Positions 56,820 through 64,000 of a stretch of 64,000 bases of DNA are shown here, piece by piece; position 1 is the stretch's first letter, and every line of letters begins with the position of its first letter. A program made the translations under genes and the position numbers. The DNA is from Micromonospora haikouensis (GTDB lineage Bacteria > Actinomycetota > Actinomycetes > Mycobacteriales > Micromonosporaceae), in contig NZ_FMCW01000021.1 of assembly GCF_900091595.1 (NCBI RefSeq), positions 82,875 through 146,874 on the forward strand. The letters are read 5' to 3'. Below the pieces are notes generated by a model. It was not told the origin of the DNA, did no database searches, and saw nothing but the letters and a program-made list of their open reading frames with translations.

Positions 56820-57476
56820 ATGACCACTCGTACGACCGCGCGCCGTGCCGCCCTTGCCGGCGTGGCCCTGACCGCCGTCCTCGACCTGGCCGCCTGCGGC
56901 TCCGCCGACCACGGTTCGCCCAGCCACGACCAGCCGGCCGCCGGCACCGCCGCTGCCGGCGCCAGCGCCGCTGGGACTCCGACGCGCGGGCCGGCCGCGT
57001 TCGGCGACGCCGACGTGATGTTCGCCCAGATGATGATCCCGCACCACCGGCAGGCCGTGGAGATGGCCGAGTTGGCCGAGGCCCGCGCCGCGGACCCGGA
57101 GGTCAAGCGGCTCGCCGCCGCGATCAAGGCCGCCCAGGCGCCGGAGATCGCCACCATGACCGGCTGGCTGACGGGGTGGGGCCGGCCGGTCCCGTCGCCT
57201 GCCCCGGGGCACGGGCACGGCATGCCGGAGATGGACCACGAGATGCCGGGGATGATGTCCGAGGCGGACATGACGAAGCTGGCCGGCGCGCGCGGCGTCG
57301 GCTTCGACCGGCAGTTCCTGACCATGATGATCGCCCACCACGAGGGCGCGATCACCATGGCGAGGGAGGAGTTGGCCGAGGGGGCGAACCCCGAGGCCAA
57401 GGCGCTGGCCCAGCAGATCGCCACGAGCCAGCAGGGCGAGATCGACCAGATGAGGAAGATTCTCGGCCGGCTCTGA
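56820..57476 (+). CDS. DUF305 domain lipoprotein, copper-associated
   Basis: This 218-aa protein has a lipoprotein signal (lipobox LAAC, residues about 24-27) and two DUF305 repeats, each with a diagnostic double His: MMIPHHRQAVEMAELAEARA and TMMIAHHEGAITMAREELAE. A His/Met-rich linker (GHGHGMPEMDHEMPGMM) joins them. DUF305 proteins are ferritin-like four-helix bundles often found with copper resistance genes and probably bind Cu+ outside the membrane. ATG at 56820 with GAAGGA 6 nt upstream; a GTG further upstream would precede the signal peptide. Confidence 0.9.
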   Translation: MTTRTTARRAALAGVALTAVLDLAACGSADHGSPSHDQPAAGTAAAGASAAGTPTRGPAAFGDADVMFAQMMIPHHRQAVEMAELAEARAADPEVKRLAAAIKAAQAPEIATMTGWLTGWGRPVPSPAPGHGHGMPEMDHEMPGMMSEADMTKLAGARGVGFDRQFLTMMIAHHEGAITMAREELAEGANPEAKALAQQIATSQQGEIDQMRKILGRL

Positions 57477-57534
57477 CGGCCGGGCGCCACGATCATGCCG
57501 GCGAGGTGGGGGTGTCCGCAGCTCGGGATGCCCC

Positions 57535-57549
57535 CATGTCGCCGACATG
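57535..57549. promoter_or_regulatory. Palindrome CATGTCG-C-CGACATG
   Basis: A perfect 7-bp inverted repeat with a 1-bp centre lies in the gap after the DUF305 gene. It closely matches the palindromes at 53893-53909 and 49827-49839. Confidence 0.5.
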
Positions 57550-57631
57550 AAGTCGATCAAGCGCCTGTCGGCGCGCGAGGCGAGCCGCGAGCAGCCCGGG
57601 GCGAGTCGCGAGCCGCGAGCCGCGCTGCGCG

Positions 57632-57703
57632 GGCGGGGTCACAGGGCCGGGCGGGGTCACAGGGCCCGGCAGCGTCAGTGGGGCCGGGCGTCAGTGGGGC
57701 CGG
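57632..57703. repeat. Two adjacent tandem repeat pairs in the csoR 3' region
   Basis: GGCGGGGTCACAGGGCC occurs at 57632-57648 and 57650-57666; then GCGTCAGTGGGGCCGG occurs at 57672-57687 and 57688-57703. They abut the 3' end of csoR. Confidence 0.6.
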
Positions 57704-57710
57704 GCGGGCG

Positions 57711-58013
57711 TCAGCCGCGCTTCATGAGGCGGCCGACGGCGGCCATCATCTCGGTGGCCATCTCGTCGGCCCGGCCCTCGACCGCGCCCTCGTGCAGGCA
57801 GTGCCGGGCGTGCCCGTCGAGCAGGCCGAGGGCGACCTTGTCCAGGGCCGCCTGGATCGCGGAGATCTGGGTGAGCACGTCGATGCAGTAGCGGTCCTCG
57901 TCGACCATCTTCTCGATGCCGCGGACCTGACCCTCCACGCGGCGGAGCCGCGCGAGCAATTGGTCCTTGCTGGCGGTGTACCCCCGGGTCGGGGCGGGCG
58001 TGGGGCCGGTCAT
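57711..58013 (-). CDS. csoR: Copper-sensing repressor CsoR
   Basis: This 100-aa CsoR/RcnR-family protein is all helical and has the Cu(I) ligands Cys43, His68 and Cys72 (DEDRYCIDVLTQ; GHARHCLHEG), with the same spacing as mycobacterial CsoR. The apo form binds GC-rich palindromes and releases on Cu+. Two such palindromes lie in the divergent gap with copZ. ATG at 58013. An in-frame earlier start at 58118 would run across the operator and was rejected. Confidence 0.95.
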   Translation of the reverse strand: MTGPTPAPTRGYTASKDQLLARLRRVEGQVRGIEKMVDEDRYCIDVLTQISAIQAALDKVALGLLDGHARHCLHEGAVEGRADEMATEMMAAVGRLMKRG

Positions 58014-58024
58014 GCGACCGAGAT

Positions 58025-58049
58025 TACCATACCCCTCGGGGGTATGGTA
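58025..58049. promoter_or_regulatory. CsoR operator 1: TACCATACCCC-TCG-GGGGTATGGTA
   Basis: A perfect 11-bp inverted repeat lies 11 bp upstream of csoR. It matches the known CsoR box (ATACCCC...GGGGTAT) and probably gives autoregulation. Confidence 0.85.
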
Positions 58050-58067
58050 CGGTTTCCCTGCGTCGGA

Positions 58068-58084
58068 TACCCCCACCCGGTATT
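58068..58084. promoter_or_regulatory. Weak CsoR half-site pair ATACCCCCACCCGGTAT
   Basis: An imperfect copy of the box lies between the two strong operators; only the outer ATACC/GGTAT parts are symmetric. Confidence 0.4.
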
Positions 58085-58118
58085 CCTGGCGTTCCTGAGA
58101 CGGTGGTCCGCCTCGCAT

Positions 58119-58135
58119 TTACCCCCCGGGGGTAA
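58119..58135. promoter_or_regulatory. CsoR operator 2: TTACCCCC-C-GGGGGTAA
   Basis: A perfect 8-bp inverted repeat lies 27 bp upstream of copZ. It would let CsoR repress the copZ-copA operon. Confidence 0.8.
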
Positions 58136-58162
58136 CGTGAGGTGCAGCGGAAGGAGAGAGCG

Positions 58163-58372
58163 ATGGTCAGCACGACGTACGAGGTGCGGGGGATGAGCTG
58201 CGGGCACTGCGCCGGCTCGGTCGTCACCGAGGTCGGCGCGATCGACGGCGTCACCAACGTCAAGGTGGACCTGGAGGGCGGCCGGGTCACCGTCACCAGC
58301 GACAACCCGCTGGACACCGAAACCGTGCGCGCCGCCGTCGACGAGGCCGGATACACCCTCGTCGACGCGTGA
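58163..58372 (+). CDS. copZ: Copper chaperone CopZ (heavy-metal-associated domain)
   Basis: This 69-aa single HMA domain has the metal site GMSCGHC (residues 10-16) and the ferredoxin-like betaalphabeta pattern (VKVDLEGGRVTVTSDNPLDT). It passes Cu+ to the CopA pump encoded in the same operon. ATG at 58163 has AAGGAGAG 7 nt upstream. A CsoR operator lies just upstream, so expression should be copper-induced. Confidence 0.95.
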   Translation: MVSTTYEVRGMSCGHCAGSVVTEVGAIDGVTNVKVDLEGGRVTVTSDNPLDTETVRAAVDEAGYTLVDA

Positions 58373-58406
58373 CGCCGCCCCCCCCGCGGAGAAACTGAGG
58401 CACACG

Positions 58407-59420
58407 ATGAACACGGCGACGAAGCTGAGCGGCTTCGCCCTCGGCCTGGCGGCGGTGTTCGGCGCGGCGTACGGGGTCGGCCAGGTGGTCGGCCCCGTCA
58501 CCCCGGCCGCCGACGTCCGCCACGACGCCGACGCCCCCGCCCACGGCACCACCACCCATGCCGACGCCGGGGACGCGCCGGCCGCCCACCTGCCCGGCGG
58601 GCTGCTCGTCTCCGACCGGGGCTACACCCTCGCCCCGCTGGCCGCACCGGCCGGCGAGTTCGCCTTCCGGATCACCGGCCCCGACGGGCAGCCGGTCACC
58701 CGCTACGAGGTCGCGCACGACAAGCGGATGCACCTGATCGTCGCCCGGCGGGACCTCTCCGGCTTCCGGCACGTCCACCCCGAGGCGGGGCCGGACGGCA
58801 CCTGGCGGGTGGCGTCCCCGCTCGCCGGCCCCGGCGTCTGGCGGGCGTTCGCCGACTTCACCCCGGCCGGCGGGCCGGCGCTGACCCTCGGCGTCGACGT
58901 CACGGTCCCCGGCGCGCTCGACGCCCGGCCGCTGCCGCCGCCCGCCACCGCCACGACCGTCGACGGCTACACCGTCACCCTGGCCGGCGCGGCCCAGCCC
59001 GGCCGGGCCAGCCGGCTCACCCTGACCGTCAGCCGGGACGGCACGCCGGTCACCGACCTGCAGCCGTACCTCGGCGCGTACGGGCACCTGGTGGCCCTGC
59101 GGCAGGGCGACCTGGCGTACCTGCACGTGCACCCGGAGGGCGTTCCCGGCGACGGGGCGACCCCGGCCGGGCCGGCGGTCACGTTCTCCGCCGAGTTCCC
59201 CTCGGCCGGGAGCTACCGGCTCTACCTCGACTTCCGGCACGGCGACACGGTGCGCACCGCCGAGTTCACCGTCGTCGCCGGCACCCCCGCCGGAGCCGGC
59301 CCCGGCGCGTCGGGCGCACCGACGACGACCGGCACACCGACGACGACCGGCACACCGGCCGCCACCAGCACCCCGACCGCCGACGCCGGCCACGGCGCCC
59401 CCGGGCACGGGCACGACTGA
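58407..59420 (+). CDS. Membrane-anchored His-rich copper-island protein, function unknown
   Basis: This 337-aa protein has one N-terminal helix (KLSGFALGLAAVFGAAYGVG), a His/Asp-rich segment and two beta-sandwich-like domains, each with an HVHP motif (GFRHVHPEAG; AYLHVHPEGV). The C-terminus has a GTPTTT repeat and a His-rich end (GHGAPGHGHD). Homologues lie between copZ and copA in actinomycetes; the histidines suggest extracellular copper binding. Biochemical function is unknown. ATG at 58407 with GGAGAAACTGAG upstream; it lies 34 nt after copZ and 12 nt before copA. Confidence 0.8.
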   Translation: MNTATKLSGFALGLAAVFGAAYGVGQVVGPVTPAADVRHDADAPAHGTTTHADAGDAPAAHLPGGLLVSDRGYTLAPLAAPAGEFAFRITGPDGQPVTRYEVAHDKRMHLIVARRDLSGFRHVHPEAGPDGTWRVASPLAGPGVWRAFADFTPAGGPALTLGVDVTVPGALDARPLPPPATATTVDGYTVTLAGAAQPGRASRLTLTVSRDGTPVTDLQPYLGAYGHLVALRQGDLAYLHVHPEGVPGDGATPAGPAVTFSAEFPSAGSYRLYLDFRHGDTVRTAEFTVVAGTPAGAGPGASGAPTTTGTPTTTGTPAATSTPTADAGHGAPGHGHD

Positions 59421-59432
59421 CGGGAGGCAGCG

Positions 59433-61706
59433 ATGAGCTCGCCCACGCGACCGCTACCGGTCGCACCGAACCGCATCGAGCTGGCGATCGGCGGCATGAC
59501 CTGCGCGTCCTGCGCCGCGAGGATCGAGAAGAAGCTCAACCGGATGGACGGCGTGACCGCCACGGTCAACTACGCCACCGAGAAGGCCACCGTCTCGTAC
59601 GCCGACGACGTCACCCCCGACGACCTGATCGCCACCGTCACCAAGACCGGCTACACGGCCGCCCTGCCGCCCCCACCGTCGCCCTCGCCATCGCCCGAGT
59701 CGGCCACGGCCGCCGCCGAGCCGGTGGACGAGCTGCGCGGGCTGCGTACCCGGCTCTGGGTGTCCGTGGCCCTGGCCGTGCCGGTGGTCGTGCTCGCCAT
59801 GGTCCCGGCCTGGCAGTTCGACTACTGGCAGTGGCTGTCGCTGACCCTGGCCGCCCCGGTCGTGGTCTACGGCGGCCTGCCGTTCCACCGGGCCGCCCTG
59901 ATCAACCTGCGACACGGCGCGGCCACCATGGACACCCTCGTGTCGCTGGGCACCCTGGCCGCGTTCGGCTGGTCGCTGTGGGCGCTGTTCCTCGGCGACG
60001 CCGGCATGCCGGGGATGACCCACCCGTTCCGGCTCGACATCACCCGCACCGACGGGGCCGGCAACATCTACCTGGAGGCGGCGGCCGGGGTGACCGTGTT
60101 CATCCTCGCCGGCCGCTACTTCGAGGCGCGCTCCAAGCGGACCGCCGGTGCCGCGCTGCGCGCCCTGCTTACGCTGGGTGCGCGGGACGTCGCCGTGCTG
60201 CGCGACGGCGTGGAGACCCGGGTCCCGGTGGACCGGCTCGCCGTGGGGGACCGGTTCGTGGTCCGCCCCGGCGAGAAGATCGCCACCGACGGGGTGGTCG
60301 ACGAGGGCACCTCGGCCGTCGACGCCAGCATGCTCACCGGCGAGTCCGTGCCGGTCGAGGTCGGCCCCGGCGACACCGTCGTCGGCGCGACCGTGAACGC
60401 CGGGGGCCGGCTGGTGGTCACCGCCACCCGGGTCGGCGGCGACACCCAGCTCGCCCAGATGGCGCGGCTCGTCGAGCAGGCCCAGACCGGCAAGGCGGCC
60501 GTGCAGCGGCTGGCCGACCGGATCTCCGGGGTGTTCGTGCCGATCGTGATCGCGCTCGCCGCCGGCACCCTCGGCTGGTGGCTCGGCGCGGGGGCGGGTC
60601 CGACGGCCGCGTTCACCGCCGCCGTGGCGGTGCTGATCATCGCCTGCCCGTGCGCCCTCGGCCTGGCCACCCCGACCGCGCTGCTGGTCGGCACCGGGCG
60701 CGGCGCGCAGCTCGGCATCCTGATCAAGGGCCCGGAGATGCTGGAATCCACCCGGCAGGTCGACACGGTGGTGCTCGACAAGACCGGCACGGTCACCACC
60801 GGCCGGATGACCCTGGTCGACGCGCTGCCCGCCGACGGCGAGGACGCCGCCGAGGTGCTCCGGCTCGCCGGGGCGCTGGAGGCTGCGAGCGAGCACCCCA
60901 TCGCCCGCGCCGTGGCCGCCGGTGCCGCCGACGCGGGGCCGCTCGCCCCGGTCACCGGCTTCGCCAACGTGGAGGGTCTGGGCGTCACCGGCACGGTCGA
61001 CGGCCGCGAGCTGACCGTCGGGCGGCCCCGGCTGCTGCGGGAGCGCGGACTCGACGTACCGGATGAGATCGAGCGGGCGGTGACCGACGCGGAGGCCGCC
61101 GGCCGGACGGCGGTGCTGGCCGGCTGGGACGGCCGGGCCCGGGGGATGCTCGCGGTGGCCGACGTGGTGAAACCGACAAGCGCGGCGGCCGTCGCCGGGC
61201 TGCGCGCCCTCGGCCTCACGCCGATCCTGCTCACCGGCGACAACGCCACGGTGGCGCGGGCGGTGGCCGCCGAGGTCGGCATCGACGAGGTGACCGCCGA
61301 GGTGCTGCCCGCCGACAAGGTCGACGTGGTGAAGCAGCTCCAGGCCGACGGCCGCACCGTGGCGATGATCGGCGACGGGATCAACGACGCCGCCGCCCTC
61401 GCCCAGGCCGACCTGGGCCTGGCCATGGGCACCGGCACCGACGTGGCGATCGAGGCCAGCGACCTGACCCTCGTCCGGGGCGACCTGACGGCCGCCGTGG
61501 ACGCGATCCGGCTGTCCCGCCGCACGTTGGCGATCATCAAGGGCAACCTGTTCTGGGCGTTCGCCTACAACGTGGCCGCCCTCCCGCTGGCCGCCGCGGG
61601 CCTGCTCAACCCGATGATCGCGGGCGCGGCGATGGCCTTCTCCTCGGTCTTCGTCGTCGCCAACAGCCTCCGCCTGCGCCGCTTCCGGCCGGCCCGCGTC
61701 GGTTGA
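59433..61706 (+). CDS. copA: Copper-exporting P-type ATPase CopA
   Basis: This 757-aa P1B-1 ATPase has an N-terminal HMA domain (GMTCASC, residues 21-27), eight membrane segments, the actuator TGES (MLTGESVPVE), transport motif CPC (IIACPCALGLATPTA), phosphorylation site DKTGT, HP (SEHPIARA) and GDGINDAAALA. The C-terminal membrane pair has YNVAALPLAAAGLLNP and MAFSSVFVVANSLRLRR, typical for Cu+ efflux. It is the third gene of the CsoR-controlled copZ operon. ATG at 59433 with GGGAGGCAG upstream. Confidence 0.97.
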   Translation: MSSPTRPLPVAPNRIELAIGGMTCASCAARIEKKLNRMDGVTATVNYATEKATVSYADDVTPDDLIATVTKTGYTAALPPPPSPSPSPESATAAAEPVDELRGLRTRLWVSVALAVPVVVLAMVPAWQFDYWQWLSLTLAAPVVVYGGLPFHRAALINLRHGAATMDTLVSLGTLAAFGWSLWALFLGDAGMPGMTHPFRLDITRTDGAGNIYLEAAAGVTVFILAGRYFEARSKRTAGAALRALLTLGARDVAVLRDGVETRVPVDRLAVGDRFVVRPGEKIATDGVVDEGTSAVDASMLTGESVPVEVGPGDTVVGATVNAGGRLVVTATRVGGDTQLAQMARLVEQAQTGKAAVQRLADRISGVFVPIVIALAAGTLGWWLGAGAGPTAAFTAAVAVLIIACPCALGLATPTALLVGTGRGAQLGILIKGPEMLESTRQVDTVVLDKTGTVTTGRMTLVDALPADGEDAAEVLRLAGALEAASEHPIARAVAAGAADAGPLAPVTGFANVEGLGVTGTVDGRELTVGRPRLLRERGLDVPDEIERAVTDAEAAGRTAVLAGWDGRARGMLAVADVVKPTSAAAVAGLRALGLTPILLTGDNATVARAVAAEVGIDEVTAEVLPADKVDVVKQLQADGRTVAMIGDGINDAAALAQADLGLAMGTGTDVAIEASDLTLVRGDLTAAVDAIRLSRRTLAIIKGNLFWAFAYNVAALPLAAAGLLNPMIAGAAMAFSSVFVVANSLRLRRFRPARVG

Positions 61707-61780
61707 GGGTTTGGCGGGCCGCGTCGGGGTACTGGATGGGTGTCGCACCACCGCAGTGACCAGGACGTTGGAGGTTCATG

Positions 61781-61954
61781 ATGGGTTTCGATGACAAGAT
61801 CGCCAACGCGTCCGAGGACGCCGCCGGCAAGCTGAAGGAAGGCGCCGGCCGGGCCACCGACGACGAGCGCCTGGAGGCCGAGGGCCGCAACGACCAGGCC
61901 AAGGCCAGCCTCAAGCAGGCCGGCGAGAAGATCAAGGACGCATTCAAGAGCTGA
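61781..61954 (+). CDS. CsbD family stress protein
   Basis: The 57-aa protein (GFDDKIANASEDAAGKLKEG, then GRATDDERLEAEGRNDQAKA and SLKQAGEKIKDAFK) is the CsbD fold: a small, charged helical bundle induced by general stress. GGAGG sits 6 nt before ATG at 61781; an in-frame ATG at 61778 is too close. It is too short to be caught by a 60-codon cutoff. A perfect hairpin follows. Confidence 0.9.
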   Translation: MGFDDKIANASEDAAGKLKEGAGRATDDERLEAEGRNDQAKASLKQAGEKIKDAFKS

Positions 61955-61968
61955 GTCGTACGTCCCGT

Positions 61969-62011
61969 CGCGCGCGCCGGGTCGGCCCCTGTTGCCGGCC
62001 CGGCGCGCGCG
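61969..62011 (+). terminator. Terminator hairpin after csbD
   Basis: CGCGCGCGCCGGG (61969-61981) pairs perfectly with CCCGGCGCGCGCG (61999-62011), with a 17-nt loop. Confidence 0.7.
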
Positions 62012-62109
62012 CGTTCGTGCCCGCTTGCGGCTGTGACCTCGGCGGGCCGACGTGCCGGGGTCGACGGCGGCCGGCATGCTGGGACGGTCCACCACCGAAC
62101 GGGGAGAAC

Positions 62110-62643
62110 ATGTCTCGTCCTGCCGTGACCGCGCTCCGCGCCGCCGCCCTGGTGGCCGTGCTCGCCTTCGGCGCCGGCTGCCAGTCCGACGACACCGCCG
62201 ACGACCCGGCAGCCGCGCCCGCCACCGCCGCGCCCACCGCCTCCACCGCGCCGACCGATTCCGTTGAGCCGTTCGCCGCAACCTCGACGCCGTCGGCGTC
62301 CACGCCCGCCGTGACCGCCGCCAACACCGCAGAGGTGTGCGGGGAGGTCGACCGGCTGATCCTCGCCGGCAGCAAGAAGCTCGCCGCCGACTCGGCCGCC
62401 ATCACCCGGGACAAGGAGACCACCCCCGACGAGCTCAACGACCGGCTCAAGCGGACCATCGCGGGGCTGGCCGGCGACGTACGCAGGCAGGCGGCGCGCG
62501 CGGAGGACCCGGAGATCGAGAAGCTGATCACGGACGTCGCGAAACAGCTCGACGGGGGCGCGAAGGCGGCCAGCCCGGCGAAGTGGCTGGGGGAGACGTT
62601 CGTCGACATCCCGCCGAAGCTGGCCCGGGACTGCCACGCCTGA
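62110..62643 (+). CDS. Putative lipoprotein, function unknown
   Basis: This 177-aa protein has a signal peptide ending in a lipobox-like FGAGC, then a Thr/Ala/Pro-rich linker and a helical domain with one Cys near each end (AANTAEVCGEVDRLILAGSK; PPKLARDCHA). The helices (DELNDRLKRTIAGLAGDVRR; EIEKLITDVAKQLDGGAKAA) look like a small antiparallel bundle. ATG at 62110 with GGGGAGA upstream. No known family was recognised. A hairpin follows. Confidence 0.75.
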   Translation: MSRPAVTALRAAALVAVLAFGAGCQSDDTADDPAAAPATAAPTASTAPTDSVEPFAATSTPSASTPAVTAANTAEVCGEVDRLILAGSKKLAADSAAITRDKETTPDELNDRLKRTIAGLAGDVRRQAARAEDPEIEKLITDVAKQLDGGAKAASPAKWLGETFVDIPPKLARDCHA

Positions 62644-62688
62644 CCCGAAGAGCTTCTCTTTGAAGGAGCATTCGGCAATAGACGGCGC

Positions 62689-62719
62689 ACCGCCCCCGGC
62701 TGTCCGGGCCGGGGGCGGT
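62689..62719 (+). terminator. Terminator hairpin after the lipoprotein gene
   Basis: ACCGCCCCCGGC (62689-62700) pairs perfectly with GCCGGGGGCGGT (62708-62719) across a 7-nt loop. Confidence 0.75.
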
Positions 62720-62819
62720 TGCGTGTCAACGACGGCTCTCCGTGCGCTTGGGTGAAGGCGGTGCCGGCGCTGCTGACCATTCGACAGTGAGCGACGGTGT
62801 GGCGTGATGGAGGTGAGCC

Positions 62820-63035
62820 GTGACGTCGAGCAACGGCGAGAGAATTCCCGAGCGTCCGACTGCTGAGCATGTGCCGGCAGAGGACTTAACCCGTCGGCAG
62901 GGTGTGTGGCCGATCGCCTCCGTTGACGACCTGGCCCGGCCGGACCTATTTGAGTCCGACGGAGAACTGGACGACTTCCTCGCCGACTTGTACGCCGCCC
63001 GGTGGGTCGGTCCGGACCTTCGCCATACGGTTTAG
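62820..63035 (+). CDS. Small acidic antitoxin-like protein, possibly truncated operon
   Basis: This 71-aa protein has the pattern of small actinobacterial antitoxin-like proteins: RPTAEHVPAEDLTRRQGVWP and DDLARPDLFESDGELDDFLA, ending DLYAARWVGPDLRHTV. In relatives the last residues are usually an Arg-rich end followed directly by a partner gene, often a PIN-type toxin. Here the downstream DNA has no intact frame, so the tail and partner are probably decayed. GTG at 62820 has GGAGGTGAG 6 nt upstream. Family assignment is from memory of similar sequences, not a search. Confidence 0.55.
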   Translation: MTSSNGERIPERPTAEHVPAEDLTRRQGVWPIASVDDLARPDLFESDGELDDFLADLYAARWVGPDLRHTV

Positions 63036-63755
63036 GAGGGCGGAAGGACTACCGCCTGCTAATCATCCAAGCGGTCGTCCACCGAACTTGGCCTACCACC
63101 TCGGCCACGACCGGCTATGTGAATGCCCGCACAGCCGAGCCGACTTACCTTCGGCATACGGTCTCAATGCCTAACGCCGCCGCTGGTGTGGCCATGCTCT
63201 TCCGCACCGGCAACACACGCGCTGTCCCTCCACGACCTCGCTTGGAGACTCCTCCTGAGAAACCGGACAGTAGTCATTTCCGTTAGTCATATTAACTCTG
63301 CACCTTCAGTGCGAAATGGAAGTGCCGTAAGGCGCTGCTGATTCCCGAGGGATGCGGCCGGGGTTCCGGCGAATGCCTCGCGGGCAACGGTAGTGGAAGG
63401 GTCGTTCGGTATCAACTATAAATTTGATGTACGTCAATTATTGGGGCGCTTGACCAGGTGCAAGGCTGTCAGATTGAATCTGAGTGCCCGACGGGAGTCG
63501 CTGGAGGGGGGTGTCGGACGATTTGGATCAAGGGGATTCTTATTTATCTAGTTTAAAGTTGGGTAGGGTGCGGCGGGCGGAGGCGCTGTTCTCGCAATCG
63601 GCATTGCGAGATAGGCGGACGCGGACGATCTCGTGCTCGAAGTTGGCGAGCTGGCCGAAGGGCCGCTAGTACGGCAGCCGCCGTTTGAGATGTTGCTGGT
63701 GGGGGCCGGGTAGACGGGGTACGGCCACCGCGTGATCGTCTGTCTGCTGTGGACA
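63036..63755. other. Decayed, AT-richer intergenic stretch
   Basis: No frame here has a convincing start and product. A ~17-bp imperfect direct repeat (CCTTCGCCATACGGTTT at 63017-63033, CCTTCGGCATACGGTCT at 63148-63164) sits at its left edge. From about 63380 to 63560 the base composition becomes clearly AT-richer than the rest of the window. On the minus strand, 63546-63663 reads RPFGQLANFEHEIVRVRLSR, weakly like part of a serine-recombinase, but too short to name. The stretch looks like remnants of mobile DNA. Confidence 0.45.
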
Positions 63756-64000
63756 TGACTTCAGATCTGGCGGTGGCCGCGTGTCACAGCGTAGACCCTG
63801 GCCGGTGGCGGCAGGTCCTGACCGGGGTGTGTGATGCGTTCGCGGGCCGGTTCGGGCGGGTGGAACCGCGTCGGACGGCGGTGGCGTTCGTGACCGGGTT
63901 GCTGGCCGATATCGAGGTCAAGACGTGTTGGCAGTTGGCGCAGCGGGCCGGGCATGCCCGGCCGGACGCGATGCAAAGGTTGTTGTACCGAGCGGTTTGG
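63756..64000 (+). mobile_element. IS701-type transposase, N-terminal part (truncated by window end)
   Basis: From ATG at 63756 the frame encodes 81 residues including FAGRFGRVEPRRTAVAFVTG, LLADIEVKTCWQLAQRAGHA and RPDAMQRLLYRAVW. This is the characteristic N-terminal region of IS701-family DDE transposases (RFGRVEPRRxAxxYxxGLL). The catalytic residues lie beyond the window. The left terminal repeat of the element was not identified, and the adjoining DNA is degraded. The frame is open to the last base. Confidence 0.8.

Noticed and set aside
63553..63756. 67-codon ORF on the minus strand
   Set aside because: Arg/Pro-rich composition with no start signal; an alternative frame on that strand gives only a weak recombinase-like fragment.

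Overview
The window is a high-GC actinobacterial chromosome segment, most likely from Micromonospora or a close relative in the Micromonosporaceae. This rests on GTG-rich starts, dense GC-rich genes, XRE-DUF5753/DUF397 pairs, an ESX-type type VII secretion locus and a c-di-AMP riboswitch upstream of a secreted wall-active protein. No tRNA, rRNA or CRISPR array was seen. Most of it looks like ordinary vertically inherited chromosome; only the last ~1 kb looks mobile and decayed.

Layout. 0-2.5 kb: small accessory genes (RidA-like protein, XRE regulator with a membrane partner, an internally deleted acetyltransferase, a YefM-YoeB toxin-antitoxin pair). 2.5-5.1 kb: DUF4230 protein, PspC-like protein, L-serine dehydratase. 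5.1-11.0 kb: a tightly coupled four-gene cell-wall polymer operon (ABC-2 permease, ATPase, CDP-alcohol phosphotransferase fusion, GT2/TagF fusion). 11.1-16 kb: sugar-type ABC ATPase, membrane protein, XRE/DUF397 pair, thioesterase. 15.9-19 kb: beta-phosphoglucomutase plus GH65 phosphorylase. 19-28.4 kb: a MerR gene fused by deletion to a thioredoxin remnant, hydrolase, AI-2E-type transporter, P450-ferredoxin pair, hemerythrin, F420/FMN enzyme, YkvA, lipocalin. 28.5-32.1 kb: PadR-controlled MacB/FtsX-like ABC exporter.

32.2-49.8 kb is a complete ESX-like type VII secretion locus: EccB, EccC, EccD, EccE, two WXG100 proteins, two mycosins and several unfamiliar helical or membrane proteins. Two large WXG-domain proteins at opposite ends of the locus share a C-terminal tail (TWLxEDxxVW), which suggests they are substrates or machine-associated proteins of this system.

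50-53.6 kb: beta-carbonic anhydrase, c-di-AMP riboswitch with its wall-associated coiled-coil protein, YibE/F transporter. 53.9-61.7 kb is a copper island: a frameshifted CPH-type P-type ATPase, DUF6153 and DUF305 proteins, CsoR with palindromic operators, CopZ, a His-rich membrane-anchored protein and CopA. The right end has CsbD, a lipoprotein, a truncated small gene, a degraded AT-richer stretch and the start of an IS701-type transposase that runs off the window.

Sequence-level points of interest are three probable gene-decay scars (acetyltransferase, MerR-thioredoxin, CopB-type ATPase), two inverted copies of a ~52-55 bp dispersed element, a recurrent CATGTCGSCGACATG palindrome, and several regulatory palindromes overlapping promoters.
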